Source: Chitinophaga sedimenti (GTDB lineage Bacteria; Bacteroidota; Bacteroidia; Chitinophagales; Chitinophagaceae). Taken from it: a stretch of 64,000 nt of DNA. Location of the stretch: the NCBI RefSeq assembly GCF_023156195.1, contig NZ_JAKUKA010000001.1:3224001-3288000 (forward strand), in the 5' to 3' direction. The translations under genes and the position numbers were made by a program. Positions within the stretch are counted from its first letter, which is position 1. The number at the start of each line of letters is the position of its first letter. This document shows positions 1 to 10,183 of the stretch, piece after piece. Under the pieces are notes generated by a model. It did not search any database and had not been told where the DNA came from. It saw only the letters and a list, made by a program, of their open reading frames with translations.

Positions 1-1
1 G

Positions 2-178
2 GAAGACCCCGAAAATGGCAGCACTATTTATGTGCGCGGCCCTTTCAAGGTAGAGTTTCACGGGCAGGACAAACTGGCGCTGGTATACCGCGACGAACGC
101 CGCGAAATACAGGGTCCGATTACCGTGCACCAATTACAGAACCACTACGAGTCCATGACGAAAGTGCATCTCGAGTAG
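2..178 (+). CDS. C-terminal fragment of an unrecognised protein
   Basis: An open frame runs from the window edge to a TAG at 176-178 and gives about 58 residues, ending in KVHLE. The stretch is hydrophilic, with charged and beta-prone residues (for example RGPFKVEF and ALVYRDERREI), and has no transmembrane segment. The start lies outside the window. I do not recognise the family. Codon use matches the neighbouring genes, so I take it as a real gene end. Confidence 0.5.
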   Translation, partial: EDPENGSTIYVRGPFKVEFHGQDKLALVYRDERREIQGPITVHQLQNHYESMTKVHLE

Positions 179-304
179 TTTCTTTTTCTTTATTCCAGAT
201 TGATAAACTAACTGTTCCCGGCAGCTCACTGTCGGGCATGGAAAATATTGCTCCGGGCGTTGTATGACGTCCGGCAGGGGCTTATTGTACTTAACGGCAG
301 GATA

Positions 305-526
305 TTACAGGTAGCGCAGCGGGTTGCGGCGGCCGTTGGTGATGTAATTTTTCATGTTTACCCAAAACGCGAGTATCATGTAAACAATCACCGGTGAGCC
401 GATCGTGAGAAAACTGGCATAAATAAAGAACAGGCGTATCCGGGAAGTAGCCATTCCCAGTTTAGCCCCTATGGCTGCGCAAACGCCAAAGGCCTGCCAT
501 TCCATAAAGTCTTTTAAACGGTTCAT
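305..526 (-). CDS. PspC domain-containing small membrane protein
   Basis: A 73-residue protein consisting of a single PspC domain. The N-terminal half (MNRLKDFMEWQAFGVCAAIG, then KLGMATSRIRLFFIYASFL) has the usual PspC pattern of a short amphipathic start, a glycine-containing helix and the motif around RIRLFFIY. A hydrophobic membrane segment follows near residues 40-58. In Bacteroidota such stand-alone proteins are common and often labelled PspC-family transcriptional regulator, although they carry no DNA-binding domain; the role is probably at the inner membrane under envelope stress. The length is normal for the stand-alone form. A strong promoter lies so close to the ATG that the mRNA may be nearly leaderless. 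Confidence 0.85.
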   Translation of the reverse strand: MNRLKDFMEWQAFGVCAAIGAKLGMATSRIRLFFIYASFLTIGSPVIVYMILAFWVNMKNYITNGRRNPLRYL

Positions 527-530
527 ATAT

Positions 531-561
531 CAAATTTATCCTAATTATTTAGGAAAACAAA
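531..561 (-). promoter_or_regulatory. Bacteroidota-type promoter of the pspC-like gene
   Basis: On the minus strand TTTG (complement of 558-561) is followed after 19 bases by TAAATTTG (complement of 531-538). This matches the TTTG-N19/21-TAnnTTTG promoter of the Bacteroidota primary sigma factor. The -7 box ends only four bases before the ATG at 526. Confidence 0.6.
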
Positions 562-709
562 ATACCATACGCACGTGTTTTGTACAATTATTGCGGATGA
601 TCTAATGACAAGATCATGGCATCTGTTGGTCAATTATTAATTTATTAAATTATTTTAACCTCCATTTATGCCTATTACCGACAATTAGCTTAATGGAGCA
701 TCAGTCTCT

Positions 710-741
710 TTTGCAATAGACACCCGTTTTGTGTAACTTTG
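710..741 (+). promoter_or_regulatory. Promoter of the aconitase gene
   Basis: TTTG at 710-713, a 20-base spacer, then TAACTTTG at 734-741. This is a full match to the Bacteroidota consensus, and it leaves a leader of roughly 30 bases before the ATG at 778. Confidence 0.65.
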
Positions 742-777
742 CGAAGCATTTATAACCGCTTTTAAATAATTTTTTCC

Positions 778-3049
778 ATGGTGTTTGATATTGACATGAT
801 TAAAAAATTGTATGCGGCTCTCCCGGGTAAAGTGGAAGCAACCCGTAAGATGCTAGGCAGACCGCTTACACTCGCCGAAAAGATCCTTTACGCCCACCTT
901 TATGCGCCATCGACGACTTCGTATGAAAGGGGCAAATCCTATGTAGAATTCGCACCAGACCGCGTAGCGATGCAAGACGCTACGGCCCAGATGGCCCTGC
1001 TGCAATTTATGACCTGCGGCCGCGCATCGGTGGCAGTTCCCTCTACCGTTCACTGCGATCACCTGATACAGGCAAAAACCGGCGCTGCTGCCGATCTGGC
1101 GACTGCGAACCAAACGAACAAAGAGGTATATGATTTTCTTTCCTCTATTTCCAATAAATACGGCATCGGTTTCTGGAAACCGGGTGCCGGTATCATCCAC
1201 CAGGTAGTACTCGAAAACTACGCCTTCCCCGGCGGTATGATGATCGGTACCGACTCCCACACCCCTAACGCAGGCGGTTTGGGCATGGTAGCCATCGGTG
1301 TTGGCGGCGCTGACGCGGTAGACGTAATGGCTGGTCTTCCGTGGGAGCTTAAAATGCCGAAACTGATCGGCGTACACCTGAAAGGTAAAATGAGTGGCTG
1401 GACTTCCGCCAAAGACGTGATCCTGCAGGTGGCCGGCCTGCTTACTGTAAAAGGTGGCACCGGCGCTATCGTGGAATATTTTGGTGAAGGTGCGGACAGC
1501 ATGAGCGCTACCGGTAAAGCAACTGTGTGTAACATGGGCGCCGAAATCGGGGCTACCTGCTCCCTCTTCGCTTACGACGAAAAAATGAGCGCTTACCTGA
1601 AAATCACCGGCCGCGCAGAAGTAGCTGAGCTGGCAGACGGCGTACGCGACCACCTCCGTCCGGATGCAGGCGTTTACGCCGATCCTGGCAAGTTCTACGA
1701 TCAGCTGATCGAGATCGACCTGGATACGCTGGAACCTTTCGTAAACGGTCCGTTTACCCCGGACCTGGCATGGCCTATCTCCAAATTCGCGCAGGCCGTG
1801 AAAGAAAACAACTGGCCCGAGAAACTGGAAGTAGCCCTCATCGGCTCCTGCACCAACTCTTCTTATGAAGATATCAGCCGTTCCGCCTCCCTGGCGCAAC
1901 AGGCTATCGATAAAAACCTGGAAGTGAAGTCTGAATTCACGATCACACCGGGTTCTGAACTGGTACGTTTCACCATCGAGCGCGACGGCATGCTCAACAC
2001 CTTCGATAAGATCGGTGGTGTAGTGCTGGCAAATGCCTGCGGCCCCTGTATCGGTCAATGGGCACGTCACATCGATGATCCGAACCGTAAAAACTCTATT
2101 ATCACTTCTTTTAACAGGAACTTCGCGAAACGTAATGACGGCCTGGCATCTACCCACGCTTTCGTAGCTTCTCCCGAAATCGTAACGGCACTGGCCATCG
2201 CAGGCGACCTTACCTTTAACCCGCTTACAGATACCCTTACCAACAGGAATGGCGAAAAGGTGAAGCTGGACGAACCCAAAGGTTACGAGCTGCCTCCTAA
2301 AGGTTTTGAAGTAGATGATCCGGGTTACCAGGCCCCTGCGGCCGATGGTAGCGGTGTACAGGTAATCGTATCCCCTACATCTGATCGTCTCCAGCTGCTG
2401 GAAGCATTCAAACCATGGGAAGGCACCGATCTGAAAGGCCTGAAACTGCTGATCAAGGCAAAAGGTAAATGTACCACCGACCACATTTCCATGGCAGGTC
2501 CATGGTTGAAGTACCGCGGTCACCTCGACAACATTTCCAACAACATGCTGATCGGCGCGATCAACTACTTCAACGATAAAACAGATACCGTTAAAAACGA
2601 ACTGACCGGCGAATATGGTTCCGTTCCGGGTACACAACGCGCTTACAAAGCCGCAGGCATCGGTTCTGTGGTAGTAGGCGACGAAAACTACGGTGAAGGT
2701 TCTTCCCGCGAGCACGCGGCCATGGAGCCCCGCCACCACGGGTGTTCGCGCAATATTGGTGAAATCTTTCGCCCGTATCCACGAAACCAACCTGAAAAAA
2801 CAGGGCATGCTGGCATTGACGTTCAACGACAAAGAGGATTATGAAAAAGTGCAGGAAGACGACAGCATCGATATCGTTGGACTGGCTACCTTCACACCCG
2901 GCAAACCGTTAACAGTGGTGCTGAACCATAAAGACGGCAGCAAAGACGAGATCGTGGTGAACCACACTTACAATGAACAACAGATACAGTGGTTCATTGC
3001 AGGTGGCGCACTTAATGTGATCCGTGCTGAGTTTGCGAAAAAGCAATAA
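778..3049 (+). CDS. acnA: Aconitate hydratase (frameshifted in this sequence)
   Basis: TCA-cycle aconitase interconverting citrate and isocitrate, cytoplasmic, with a [4Fe-4S] cluster. Visible signatures are [13 protein letters not shown] near residue 160, the cluster-binding [10 protein letters not shown] near 357 and ACGPCIGQW near 421, and in the C-terminal swivel domain [10 protein letters not shown] and [14 protein letters not shown]. The reading frame changes at about 2734-2740: the sequence CCACGG stands where the family needs CCTGG (Arg-His-Leu-Gly-Val), one base too many. Removing it gives 756 residues, the normal size of the Bacteroidota aconitase. The second half (after 2740, frame 2) continues the family alignment to the stop at 3047-3049. 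I regard the break as a sequencing error, not a pseudogene. The gene is monocistronic, with its own promoter and a strong terminator. Confidence 0.93.
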
Positions 3050-3072
3050 TAGTTTAGTCGCTATAATGTTCA

Positions 3073-3103
3073 AGCCCCGGCAATTGCCGGGGCTTTATTT
3101 TTT
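3073..3103 (+). terminator. Rho-independent terminator after acnA
   Basis: A perfect 22-base palindrome (left arm AGCCCCGGCAA) at 3073-3094 is followed by TTTATTTTTT. It lies 23 bases after the acnA stop. The gene on the other strand ends at 3111, so it may act in both directions. Confidence 0.85.
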
Positions 3104-3110
3104 AGTCTGA

Positions 3111-3566
3111 TTAATATTGCTCCAACTGCACTACATTACCGCCGCTGGGATAAAAGGTAATACCGCTCACCGTTACAGGTGTGGTGCTATACGCGGGAAT
3201 ATAGGCGGAACCATAGTTCACCATTACATGGGTACCTAAAGGCATCGCACTCACAGGCGTCAGCTTTACATCATATACACCATCGGTGAATACCCAGTTA
3301 TCTGCCGGGTTATAAAAGCCCGCCTCCATGTAATAGGTGATGGGCGACCCAGACGTACCTACCGGCGTAAAGGTGACGTAGAAATCGTAATCCGTCATGT
3401 TATTACCATAGGTATAAGCATTGCCGAATACCACGGAGTTAACAAACGCCTTACCGTCAAAACCTCTTTCAACAGCAGGTTTCAGCACCATGCTGCGGGC
3501 ATTCACATAAGATGCAGGGACTGCCAGCAACGCTGACAGGGAAAACAAAATGGCTAACTTTTTCAT
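3111..3566 (-). CDS. Secreted protein of unknown function
   Basis: A 151-residue protein with a clear Sec signal peptide (MKKLAILFSLSALLAVPASYVNA). The mature part is rich in Tyr, Thr, Gly and Asn and reads as alternating beta strands, with no Cys and no known catalytic motif. I do not recognise a family. It could be a small beta-sandwich extracytoplasmic protein. It is convergent with acnA and stands alone, with 472 bases of AT-rich, gene-free DNA upstream. Confidence 0.6.
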   Translation of the reverse strand: MKKLAILFSLSALLAVPASYVNARSMVLKPAVERGFDGKAFVNSVVFGNAYTYGNNMTDYDFYVTFTPVGTSGSPITYYMEAGFYNPADNWVFTDGVYDVKLTPVSAMPLGTHVMVNYGSAYIPAYSTTPVTVSGITFYPSGGNVVQLEQY

Positions 3567-4038
3567 AGTTTCAAATAATAATTAAAAGGGTGATGGATCT
3601 ATTAATAACGCCCCGCGCGCCAGGGCATGATCAAACGCAATACTTCGCTTACCCGCCGGTGGCAGGCATTTCAGGTTATCAAATCAATACTAAAGTATGT
3701 TGATGACAGGTTATAGACAAACAAATCAACAATATCAATTTACATCAAAATAATTAGAAAAAACAACCTTTTAACCACACTGCTAAACACCATAATACCC
3801 GATTACTTTTAGCGCAGCAAAACGCCATAACACTTACCAGTAAAGTATTTCACCCGCTAAACAAAAACCAGGCAGCTGCTGCTAAACATTACCACCAGCG
3901 CGACGAAACACTTGCTATCAGCGCATCACTTTTTTCTATCTTTTTTATGTTGAAAGCATTAGCAACATAAAACGACGGGGAAATTGGCAAAGAAGTTAAT
4001 GATGCATATTTTGTATCTTAATAAAAATATTTCGAAGG
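3567..4038. other. Gene-free AT-rich stretch
   Basis: A 472-base divergent intergenic region clearly richer in A and T than its surroundings. The octamer GCTAAACA occurs three times, spaced about 75 and 25 bases apart, and several A- and T-runs are present. I find no open frame worth calling, no consensus TAnnTTTG promoter on either strand, and no stable hairpin. Confidence 0.5.
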
Positions 4039-4663
4039 ATGCAGCATATCACCGGCAAGGTATGGCAACAACTATCCGCCTCCTACCCTTCTCACCAGGC
4101 CCTGTTTCAATCGGCCTTTGAACATATCAACGAAGCCTACAGCGGCCCCAACCGCCACTATCATAACCTGGAACACCTGAGCCAGATGCTCGGCCTGCTG
4201 GAGCAGGTGCGCGATAAAGTAAAAGATCCCGACAGCATGGCGTTCGCCATCTTTTTCCATGACATCATTTACAAGGCAGGCAACAACAATAACGAAGAGA
4301 AAAGCGCCGAAGAAGCGGCCAACTTCTGGAAATGCTGGGCTATTCGCCCGCCGGCATCCGCAAAGTAAGCGAGTGGATCATTGCTACCAAAACACATGGC
4401 GATACAGCAGTGGACAGCGACCTGAGTTATCTGCTCGACATTGACCTGGGTATTCTTGGGGCGCCGTTAATGTCGTACGTGGAATACACCCGGCAGATCC
4501 GCCAGGAGTACCGTATATTCCCCGATCTGCTGTATAATCCAGGGCGCAAAAAGGTGTTAAAACACTTCTGGACATGCCGTTCATTTACAACACGCCCGAA
4601 TTCCGCGCCCAATTTGAACAGCAGGCCAGGGAAAACATCACCTGGGAGATAGGAACATTGTAA
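4039..4663 (+). CDS. HD-domain metal-dependent phosphohydrolase-like protein (two frameshifts)
   Basis: A predicted HD-superfamily protein of the type often labelled 'NMDAR2C subunit-like' in Bacteroidota. The metal-ligand pattern is visible as RHYHNLEHL near residue 38 and IFFHDIIYK near 72. Two one-base deletions break the frame, at about 4326 and 4567. In both places TTCTGG stands where TTCCTGG is needed to continue the protein (NFLEMLGY and KHFLDMPFIYN). Restoring both C residues gives 208 residues ending in ITWEIGTL, the usual size. The substrate is unknown. The gene converges with the DUF4421 gene, with two bases between their stops. Confidence 0.75.
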
Positions 4664-4665
4664 GG

Positions 4666-5744
4666 TTAGTCGTCGGTTTTCTCAACACTGCTTAACAGGG
4701 AGCCGGGTTTGATCCGGGGTTTCTTTAACCCGAAGCGGCGGCCTACGCTCACCCGGAAACTGCCTACGCCAAAAGTCTGGTACGTACGCGCTACGGGCGA
4801 TTGCCCCCTGGTGATCACTTCTACATAATGCACACCCGCAAAATACCGGTCGGAGTTATAGCCGGCCGACAAACGGATCGTGTTGTTAAACTGCCAGCCA
4901 ATTTCCGGAGTTTGTCGTGGCCCTCCGCAAAACGCATGGCTGTGGAGTTGATGCCCAGTCCGCCCGAAAGCGAGCCGGTTGCGTAAAAATTCTTGCGGTA
5001 AACGAACGTATAGGCATACCCGACATTGCCTACTAATGTAAAGATGCTGCTCTTGCTGAACTGCAGTCCGTCGAAGAATTCAGGATTGCCTGTAGGAACA
5101 AGATTGGAGTCCGAACGAACTTCCATACGGTATACCTCGCCACCGGCGATAAAGGAACCCGCACTCCGCTTCTGCCATTCGTTTTGCACGAAAGCCGCAC
5201 GGTACGAGAATTTGCTGTCGTTGAAGATATACTGCACTTGTGCCCCGAAGTTGGTGTGGTACAGGTCTCCCCGTTTCGGGAAGCCATCACCGGGCTGGTA
5301 ACCGGGAATAAAACTGCGCGGGTTCGCGATATAGAAGCCTTTATAATAATTGCCAATCAGGTCGATGGCGAGTTTACGCAGGTAGAGGTGCGTTTGCAGA
5401 TCGATGAACTTTGTTTTACCGCGTTCCTCATCATCCCTATTAATGAACGGCACGTTGAACACGAGGTTCAGTCCCAGCAACTCGTAGTTAGCGCCTACTC
5501 CCAGCGTAAAGCGGTTATTGGGGCGGTACAGCAGCTCGCGGCCTTCACCACGATCATTTAAATCGTAGTAAGAATATTTGCGCTGGCCAAGCAGCCGGAA
5601 AGTAACATCTGTAAGGTATTGCGATACGTAGATCGTATCGTTATGTGTGCGCAGGGCGCGTTTCAGCCAGCCCTCCTTCTGCTGCGCCAGGGCGCAGGAA
5701 GTAGTTATACAAGCGAAAATAAACAGTAGCAGGCCTTTTTTCAT
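4666..5744 (-). CDS. DUF4421 family outer-membrane protein (frameshifted)
   Basis: After a signal peptide (MKKGLLLFIFACITTSCALA) the protein consists of alternating aromatic-rich beta strands, typical of the DUF4421 family and probably an outer-membrane barrel. The first 290 residues read without interruption. At about 4894-4898 the plus strand has CCAGCC where CCAGGCC is needed (protein KLAWQFNNT). Adding the G joins the rest, which ends in LLSSVEKTDD, for 359 residues. The minus-strand neighbour 29 bases upstream is a phosphoesterase; the two may be co-transcribed behind the hut genes, but there is no evidence for a shared function. Confidence 0.75.
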
Positions 5745-5773
5745 GGAACAGACAAGATAACAAAATAAGCCGT

Positions 5774-6264
5774 TTATCGCGGCAGCTCAATCACTTCTAA
5801 TTGTGAGATGTTACCGCTGTCCAACACAAACCGTACCAGCGTTTTTACCTTATGCCAGCCCTGGTGGCCGCAGGCGCCCGGGTTAATATGCAGCAGCCCC
5901 AGTTTGGGATCACGCACCACTTTGAGGATGTGGGAGTGCCCGGTTATATAAAGGTGTGGCGGGTATTTGTGAATGATTTCCTTAATGGACGGTGCATATT
6001 TGCCGGGATAACCGCCAATGTGTGTAATCCATACTTTTACATCTTCGAGAATGAAGCGGTTTACTTCGGGATAACGTACGCGGAGATCGGCGCCATCGAT
6101 GTTGCCCCATACCGCGCGGAAGGGTTTAAACGCTTCCAGTTTGTCGGCCAGTTCCGCATTGCCGATATCGCCCGCATGCCATATCTCATCTACCTGGCCA
6201 AAGTACTTAAATACCAGCGGGTCCGGTGATTGTGGGTATCCGACATTAATCCGATTCGCTTCAT
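5774..6264 (-). CDS. YfcE/MJ0936-type metallophosphoesterase (frameshifted near the start)
   Basis: A small calcineurin-like phosphodiesterase. Metal-binding motifs occur in the right order: MSDTHNH near residue 7, HAGDIG near 30, WGNID near 51, and TGHSH near 108, followed by NPGACGHQ. The frame is broken 14 residues in, at 6222-6226: on the minus strand CACCGGACC stands for CACCTGGACC (His-Leu-Asp-Pro). Restoring the T gives 163 residues, normal for the family. The start ATG at 6262-6264 gives MKRIGLMSDTH. It sits 21 bases after hutG on the same strand and may be read from the hut operon. The family hydrolyses phosphodiesters in vitro; the physiological substrate is unclear. Confidence 0.85.
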
Positions 6265-6285
6265 ATAGCAGGCAAGATACTGACT

Positions 6286-7276
6286 TTACTGCTGAAAATA
6301 ACCGGCTACGGTTTCAAACACAATGGAGGCGGCCAGCTTCGCGGTGCGATTATCCACATCAAAAGAAGGATTCAATTCAGCGATATCCACCCCCAAGCTT
6401 TCCACTGTACAGGATTTCGCGGTAACACTCCAGGAACACCGCATCGGGCAGAATACCATTGTAGGCGGTGGCGCTTACCCCCGGCGCGAAGGCGGCGGCG
6501 AATACATCGAGACAGGTGGTAAGATAAATTTTATCTACACTGTCGACGAACAGGTGCAGGTTGCGGAATAATGATTCTCTTTTAAGGTGATGGAAATACT
6601 CGCCGGGCAGATGCATTACCCCGAGCGCGTCGGCCGTATCGAACAGGCGGCGGGTATTGCTGTTCTGCTGAATACCGAGAGCGAGGTAGTAGAAGTCACG
6701 TCCCGTTTGCCGGCAATCTTCCGCCAGCTGCCAAAAGCCGGTGCCGGAACTGGCGCCTTCAGCACCGGGCTGCCGCAGGTCGAAGTGCGCATCAAAATTA
6801 ATCAAACCGATCGCTGACTGTTGATAGCTATCATAGATGCCACTGGCGTGACCATATGTTATTTCATGGCCGCCACCGAACAACACGGGCAAATACCCGG
6901 CTTCGATGATTTGCTTCACCGTCACCGCCAGCGCCTGCTGCGCACCGGATAAATCGCCACCGGTGCAATTAATATCCCCACCATCGATCAGCAGATGTCC
7001 ATCGAAATGCACCGGAAACGCGGCACAGCTGCGGCGCAGGACCAGTGGCCCCTGTGCCGCGCCAACGCGGCCTTTATTACGACGAACGCCTTCATCACTG
7101 GCAAAACCTACCAGCACAATGCCTTTCTGTTCTTCCTGTAACGCGGGTAAATTTTCTTTGCCCAGGTCGATGCATTGAACCACCTGGTGCCAGCGCAGCA
7201 TGTCCGGGTCGGTACCATCTGTTCTGCCCTGCCAGTAGTCCTGCACCGGCGCGTTATAAAATGGCGAACGTATCAT
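6286..7276 (-). CDS. hutG: Formimidoylglutamase (frameshifted near the C terminus)
   Basis: Last step of this histidine route: N-formimidoyl-L-glutamate to glutamate and formamide, by a binuclear Mn enzyme of the arginase/agmatinase family. GGGHEITYGH near residue 132, NFDAHFDLR near 157 and a CLDVFAAAFAPG segment near 252 give the metal ligands and the family's PG loop. After ILYSGKL the frame is lost at the run of five G (plus strand 6390-6394). The rest reads on in another frame as VDIAELNPSFD to AGYFQQ. Either one G too many or two bases missing would explain it, giving about 329-330 residues. The ATG overlaps the hutI stop by four bases (ATGA), so the two are translationally coupled. Confidence 0.9.
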
Positions 7277-8510
7277 AACATGATGATCTTTTGTCCCTGT
7301 TTCCAGAGCGTAGTGGGTTTTAATTTACCCTGGTAATATAAAATATCGCGATAATCTTCTGCTTCATATGCCTGGAAGTCGGCATCCATACCGGGTTGCA
7401 GCGCCCCAACACCAGCCAGGCCCAGTGCCTTGGCGGCCCTAACGGTAAGCCCGGCAAATACCTCGGCGGTGCTCAGCTTTTCGGAAGCACTCATCACGGC
7501 GGCCTGCATCAGCAAATCCCCCATCGGCGCAGAGCCGGGGTTCCAGTCGCTCGCAATGGCTACACAAGCGCCGGCATCCAGCAGCTTGCGCGCGGGCGCG
7601 TAAGGCATGCCTAAACCCATGGAGGCGCCGGGTAACACCACCGCTACTGTTTCGGAAGCAGCCAGTTCCTGTATTTCCTTATCCGTACTGGCTTCCAGGT
7701 GATCGGCAGACAATGCGCCGCATTCCACGGCCACGGTGCTACCACCAGCTGTAAACTGATCGGCGTGTACCGTAAACGCGAAACTTTTGCGGCAGCGGCT
7801 TTGAGGTAAGTACGCGCAGCTGACTGCGAAAAGGCTGTTTCTTCAATGAAGATGTCCACGCGATGTGCGAGGTCGTGTTCTTTTAACACTGGCAGCAGTT
7901 CGTCCAGCGCCCACTGCAGGTATTCGGCCTCCGTACCTTCAAAGTCGCGCGGCTTGATGTGTGCGGCCAGGCAAGTAGCTACCAGCGTTGCCTGCGTATG
8001 TTGCGCGGCATACTTGATGGCGCGCAGTATTTTAATTTCCGAATAAGCATCCAGCCCGTAACCACTTTTCACTTCGATCGTCGTTACTCCTTCCTGGAAG
8101 TGGCGGTTAGCGCGGGAGATCAGGCTTTCGGCAAGCGCCTGCTCTTTAGCAGCACGGGTTTTCGTTACGGAATCCCAGATGCCGCCACCGGCGCGGGCAA
8201 TGTCCAGGTACGACTTTCCGGCAATGCGCATCGCGTAATCGCGGCTACGCGTACCATCAAAACAAATGTGTGTGTGACAATCGACAAAGCCGGGCAGCAA
8301 TACCGATGGCTGTTTGCAGAGGTCCGTATCAATGCCCGGATGTGCGGCGGCCAGTTCGTCAAAAGGGCCTACGGCCACGACTTTACCCTCATGGGTAATA
8401 ACGCCGCCGTTGCCGATAATATCCAGCTGTTCGTCCTGCAAAGCACCTTTCAGCGGCAGTCCGGCCATGGTAATGATTTGTGCAAAAGGTCCTGTTAAAC
8501 GCATGCGCAA
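7273..8510 (-). CDS. hutI: Imidazolonepropionase (frameshifted)
   Basis: Third step of histidine degradation: 4-imidazolone-5-propanoate to N-formimidoyl-L-glutamate. It is an amidohydrolase-superfamily enzyme with mononuclear metal; the HTHICFDGTRSRDYAMR motif near residue 78 carries the first metal ligands and the substrate-binding Arg/Tyr. HADQF and the ASDWNPGSAP segment with the conserved Asp lie in the second half. The frame breaks at about 7784: AAAAGTTTC stands for AAAAGGTTTC (protein AAAKGFAFTVHADQF). Repaired length is 412 residues, as expected. It starts two bases after the hutU stop. Confidence 0.92.
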
Positions 8511-8512
8511 AA

Positions 8513-10183
8513 TTAAAACTGCAAATTAAAATCCTGTTGCCATTGTTGTGCTTTTTCGTAACCGGCATCGGCATGACGGAAGATGCCCAGCGCCGGATCG
8601 TTGTGCAGTACACGGCGCAAACATTCGGCCGCGCGGTCGCTGCCATCGGCCAGCACCACCATGCCCGCATGTTGCGAATAACCCATGCCTACACCACCTC
8701 CATGGTGAAACGATACCCAGGTAGCACCGCCTGCGGTGTTAGACATCAGGTTTAACAGTGTCCAGTCGGACACGGCATCCGAACCATCCTTCATCGCTTC
8801 CGTTTCGCGGTTCGGCGAAGCCACGGAGCCACAGTCGAGGTGGTCGCGTCCGATAACGATCGGTGCTTTTACCTTACCCGATTTTACCAGGTCATTAAAG
8901 ATCAATCCGGCCTTTTCCCTTTCCCCCATGCCCAGCCAACAAATGCGTGCGGGTAAACCCTGGAACGCCACGCGCTCCTGTGCTTTGCGCAGCCAGTTAT
9001 GTAAAGGCCCATTATCCGGGAACGCTTCCATCAGCGCCCGGTCAGTGGTATAAATATCTTCCGGGTCACCACTCAGCGCCACCCAGCGGAACGGCCCCTT
9101 ACCTTCGCAGAACAATGGACGAATATACGCCGGCGTAAAACCCGGGAAGTTAAATGCATTTGCTTCTCCGCCTTCCCTGGCGAACTCGCGCAGGTTGTTG
9201 CCATAGTCGAACGTGATGGCGCCGCGCTGTTGCATTTCCAGCATAAAACCAACGTGGCGGGCCATACTCTTAAGGCTGCGCTGTTTGTAAGCTGCAGGAT
9301 CAGCTTTGCGCAAAGCCGCCGCCTCGCTCAGCGACAGGCCATTGGGCACATACCCGTTGATCGGGTCATGTGCGGAAGTTTGGTCGGTGAGAATATCGGG
9401 AATGATGTTATCCTTTAAGAGTCTTTCGAGCAGATCGCCGGCATCCATGACAACGCCAATGGAAATCGCTTCTCCTTTTGACTTTGCCTCCATCGCCCAT
9501 TGTATGGCTTCTTCATACGAATGCGTCATGCGGTCGATGTACTTCGTATCGATGCGTTTCTGGATACGCGTTGCATCAACATCCGCACCCAGGAAGGTAG
9601 CCCCGGCCATGGTCGCGGCCAAAGGTTGTGCGCCGCCCATACCGCCGATGCCGGCAGTAACGAGCAATTTACCGGACAGGTTGCCATTAAAATGCTGGCG
9701 GCCGCACTCGACGAAGGTCTCATACGTTCCCTGTAAAATGCCTTGTGTGCCGATGTAAATCCAGCTGCCGGCGGTCATTTGTCCGTACATCATGAGACCT
9801 TTGGCGCGCAGTTCGTTGAAGTGCTCCCAGGTTGCCCATTTTGGAACGAGGTTGCTGTTGGCCAGCAGTACACGCGGCGCCTGCGGATGCGTGCGTACGA
9901 TGCCCACCGGTTTACCGGACTGCACGAGCAGCGAATGATCATTATCCAGCGTTAAAAGAATTGCTATGATCTTCTGTAATGCTTCGCGGTTGCGGGCTGC
10001 CTGGCCAATGCCACCGTACACCACGAGTTCATCGGGATTTTCGGCTACTTCATGATCGAGGTTATTGAGCAGCATGCGCAATGGCGCTTCTGTTTGCCAG
10101 GACTGTGCATGCAGCTGTGCACCACGCGGTGCTTTATAGTGCGGGTGTGCCGCGTATTGCTTAAGAAAGTCTGAATAATTCAT
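8513..10183 (-). CDS. hutU: Urocanate hydratase
   Basis: Second step of histidine degradation: urocanate to 4-imidazolone-5-propanoate using tightly bound NAD+. The frame is intact, with 556 residues from the ATG at 10181-10183 ([10 protein letters not shown]), the size of the bacterial enzyme. Characteristic stretches include [12 protein letters not shown], the NAD-binding [15 protein letters not shown], and near the C terminus [31 protein letters not shown] and [13 protein letters not shown]. An upstream in-frame ATG 33 bases earlier lies inside hutH and is less likely. The start overlaps the end of hutH by 23 bases. Confidence 0.96.
   Translation of the reverse strand: MNYSDFLKQYAAHPHYKAPRGAQLHAQSWQTEAPLRMLLNNLDHEVAENPDELVVYGGIGQAARNREALQKIIAILLTLDNDHSLLVQSGKPVGIVRTHPQAPRVLLANSNLVPKWATWEHFNELRAKGLMMYGQMTAGSWIYIGTQGILQGTYETFVECGRQHFNGNLSGKLLVTAGIGGMGGAQPLAATMAGATFLGADVDATRIQKRIDTKYIDRMTHSYEEAIQWAMEAKSKGEAISIGVVMDAGDLLERLLKDNIIPDILTDQTSAHDPINGYVPNGLSLSEAAALRKADPAAYKQRSLKSMARHVGFMLEMQQRGAITFDYGNNLREFAREGGEANAFNFPGFTPAYIRPLFCEGKGPFRWVALSGDPEDIYTTDRALMEAFPDNGPLHNWLRKAQERVAFQGLPARICWLGMGEREKAGLIFNDLVKSGKVKAPIVIGRDHLDCGSVASPNRETEAMKDGSDAVSDWTLLNLMSNTAGGATWVSFHHGGGVGMGYSQHAGMVVLADGSDRAAECLRRVLHNDPALGIFRHADAGYEKAQQWQQDFNLQF

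Noticed and set aside
853..2832. Open frame of 659 codons antisense to acnA, and similar long antisense frames over glmS (22932-24068) and leuA (37792-38766)
   Set aside because: They mirror the third-position bias of the real genes, have no recognisable protein features, and the sense genes are certain.
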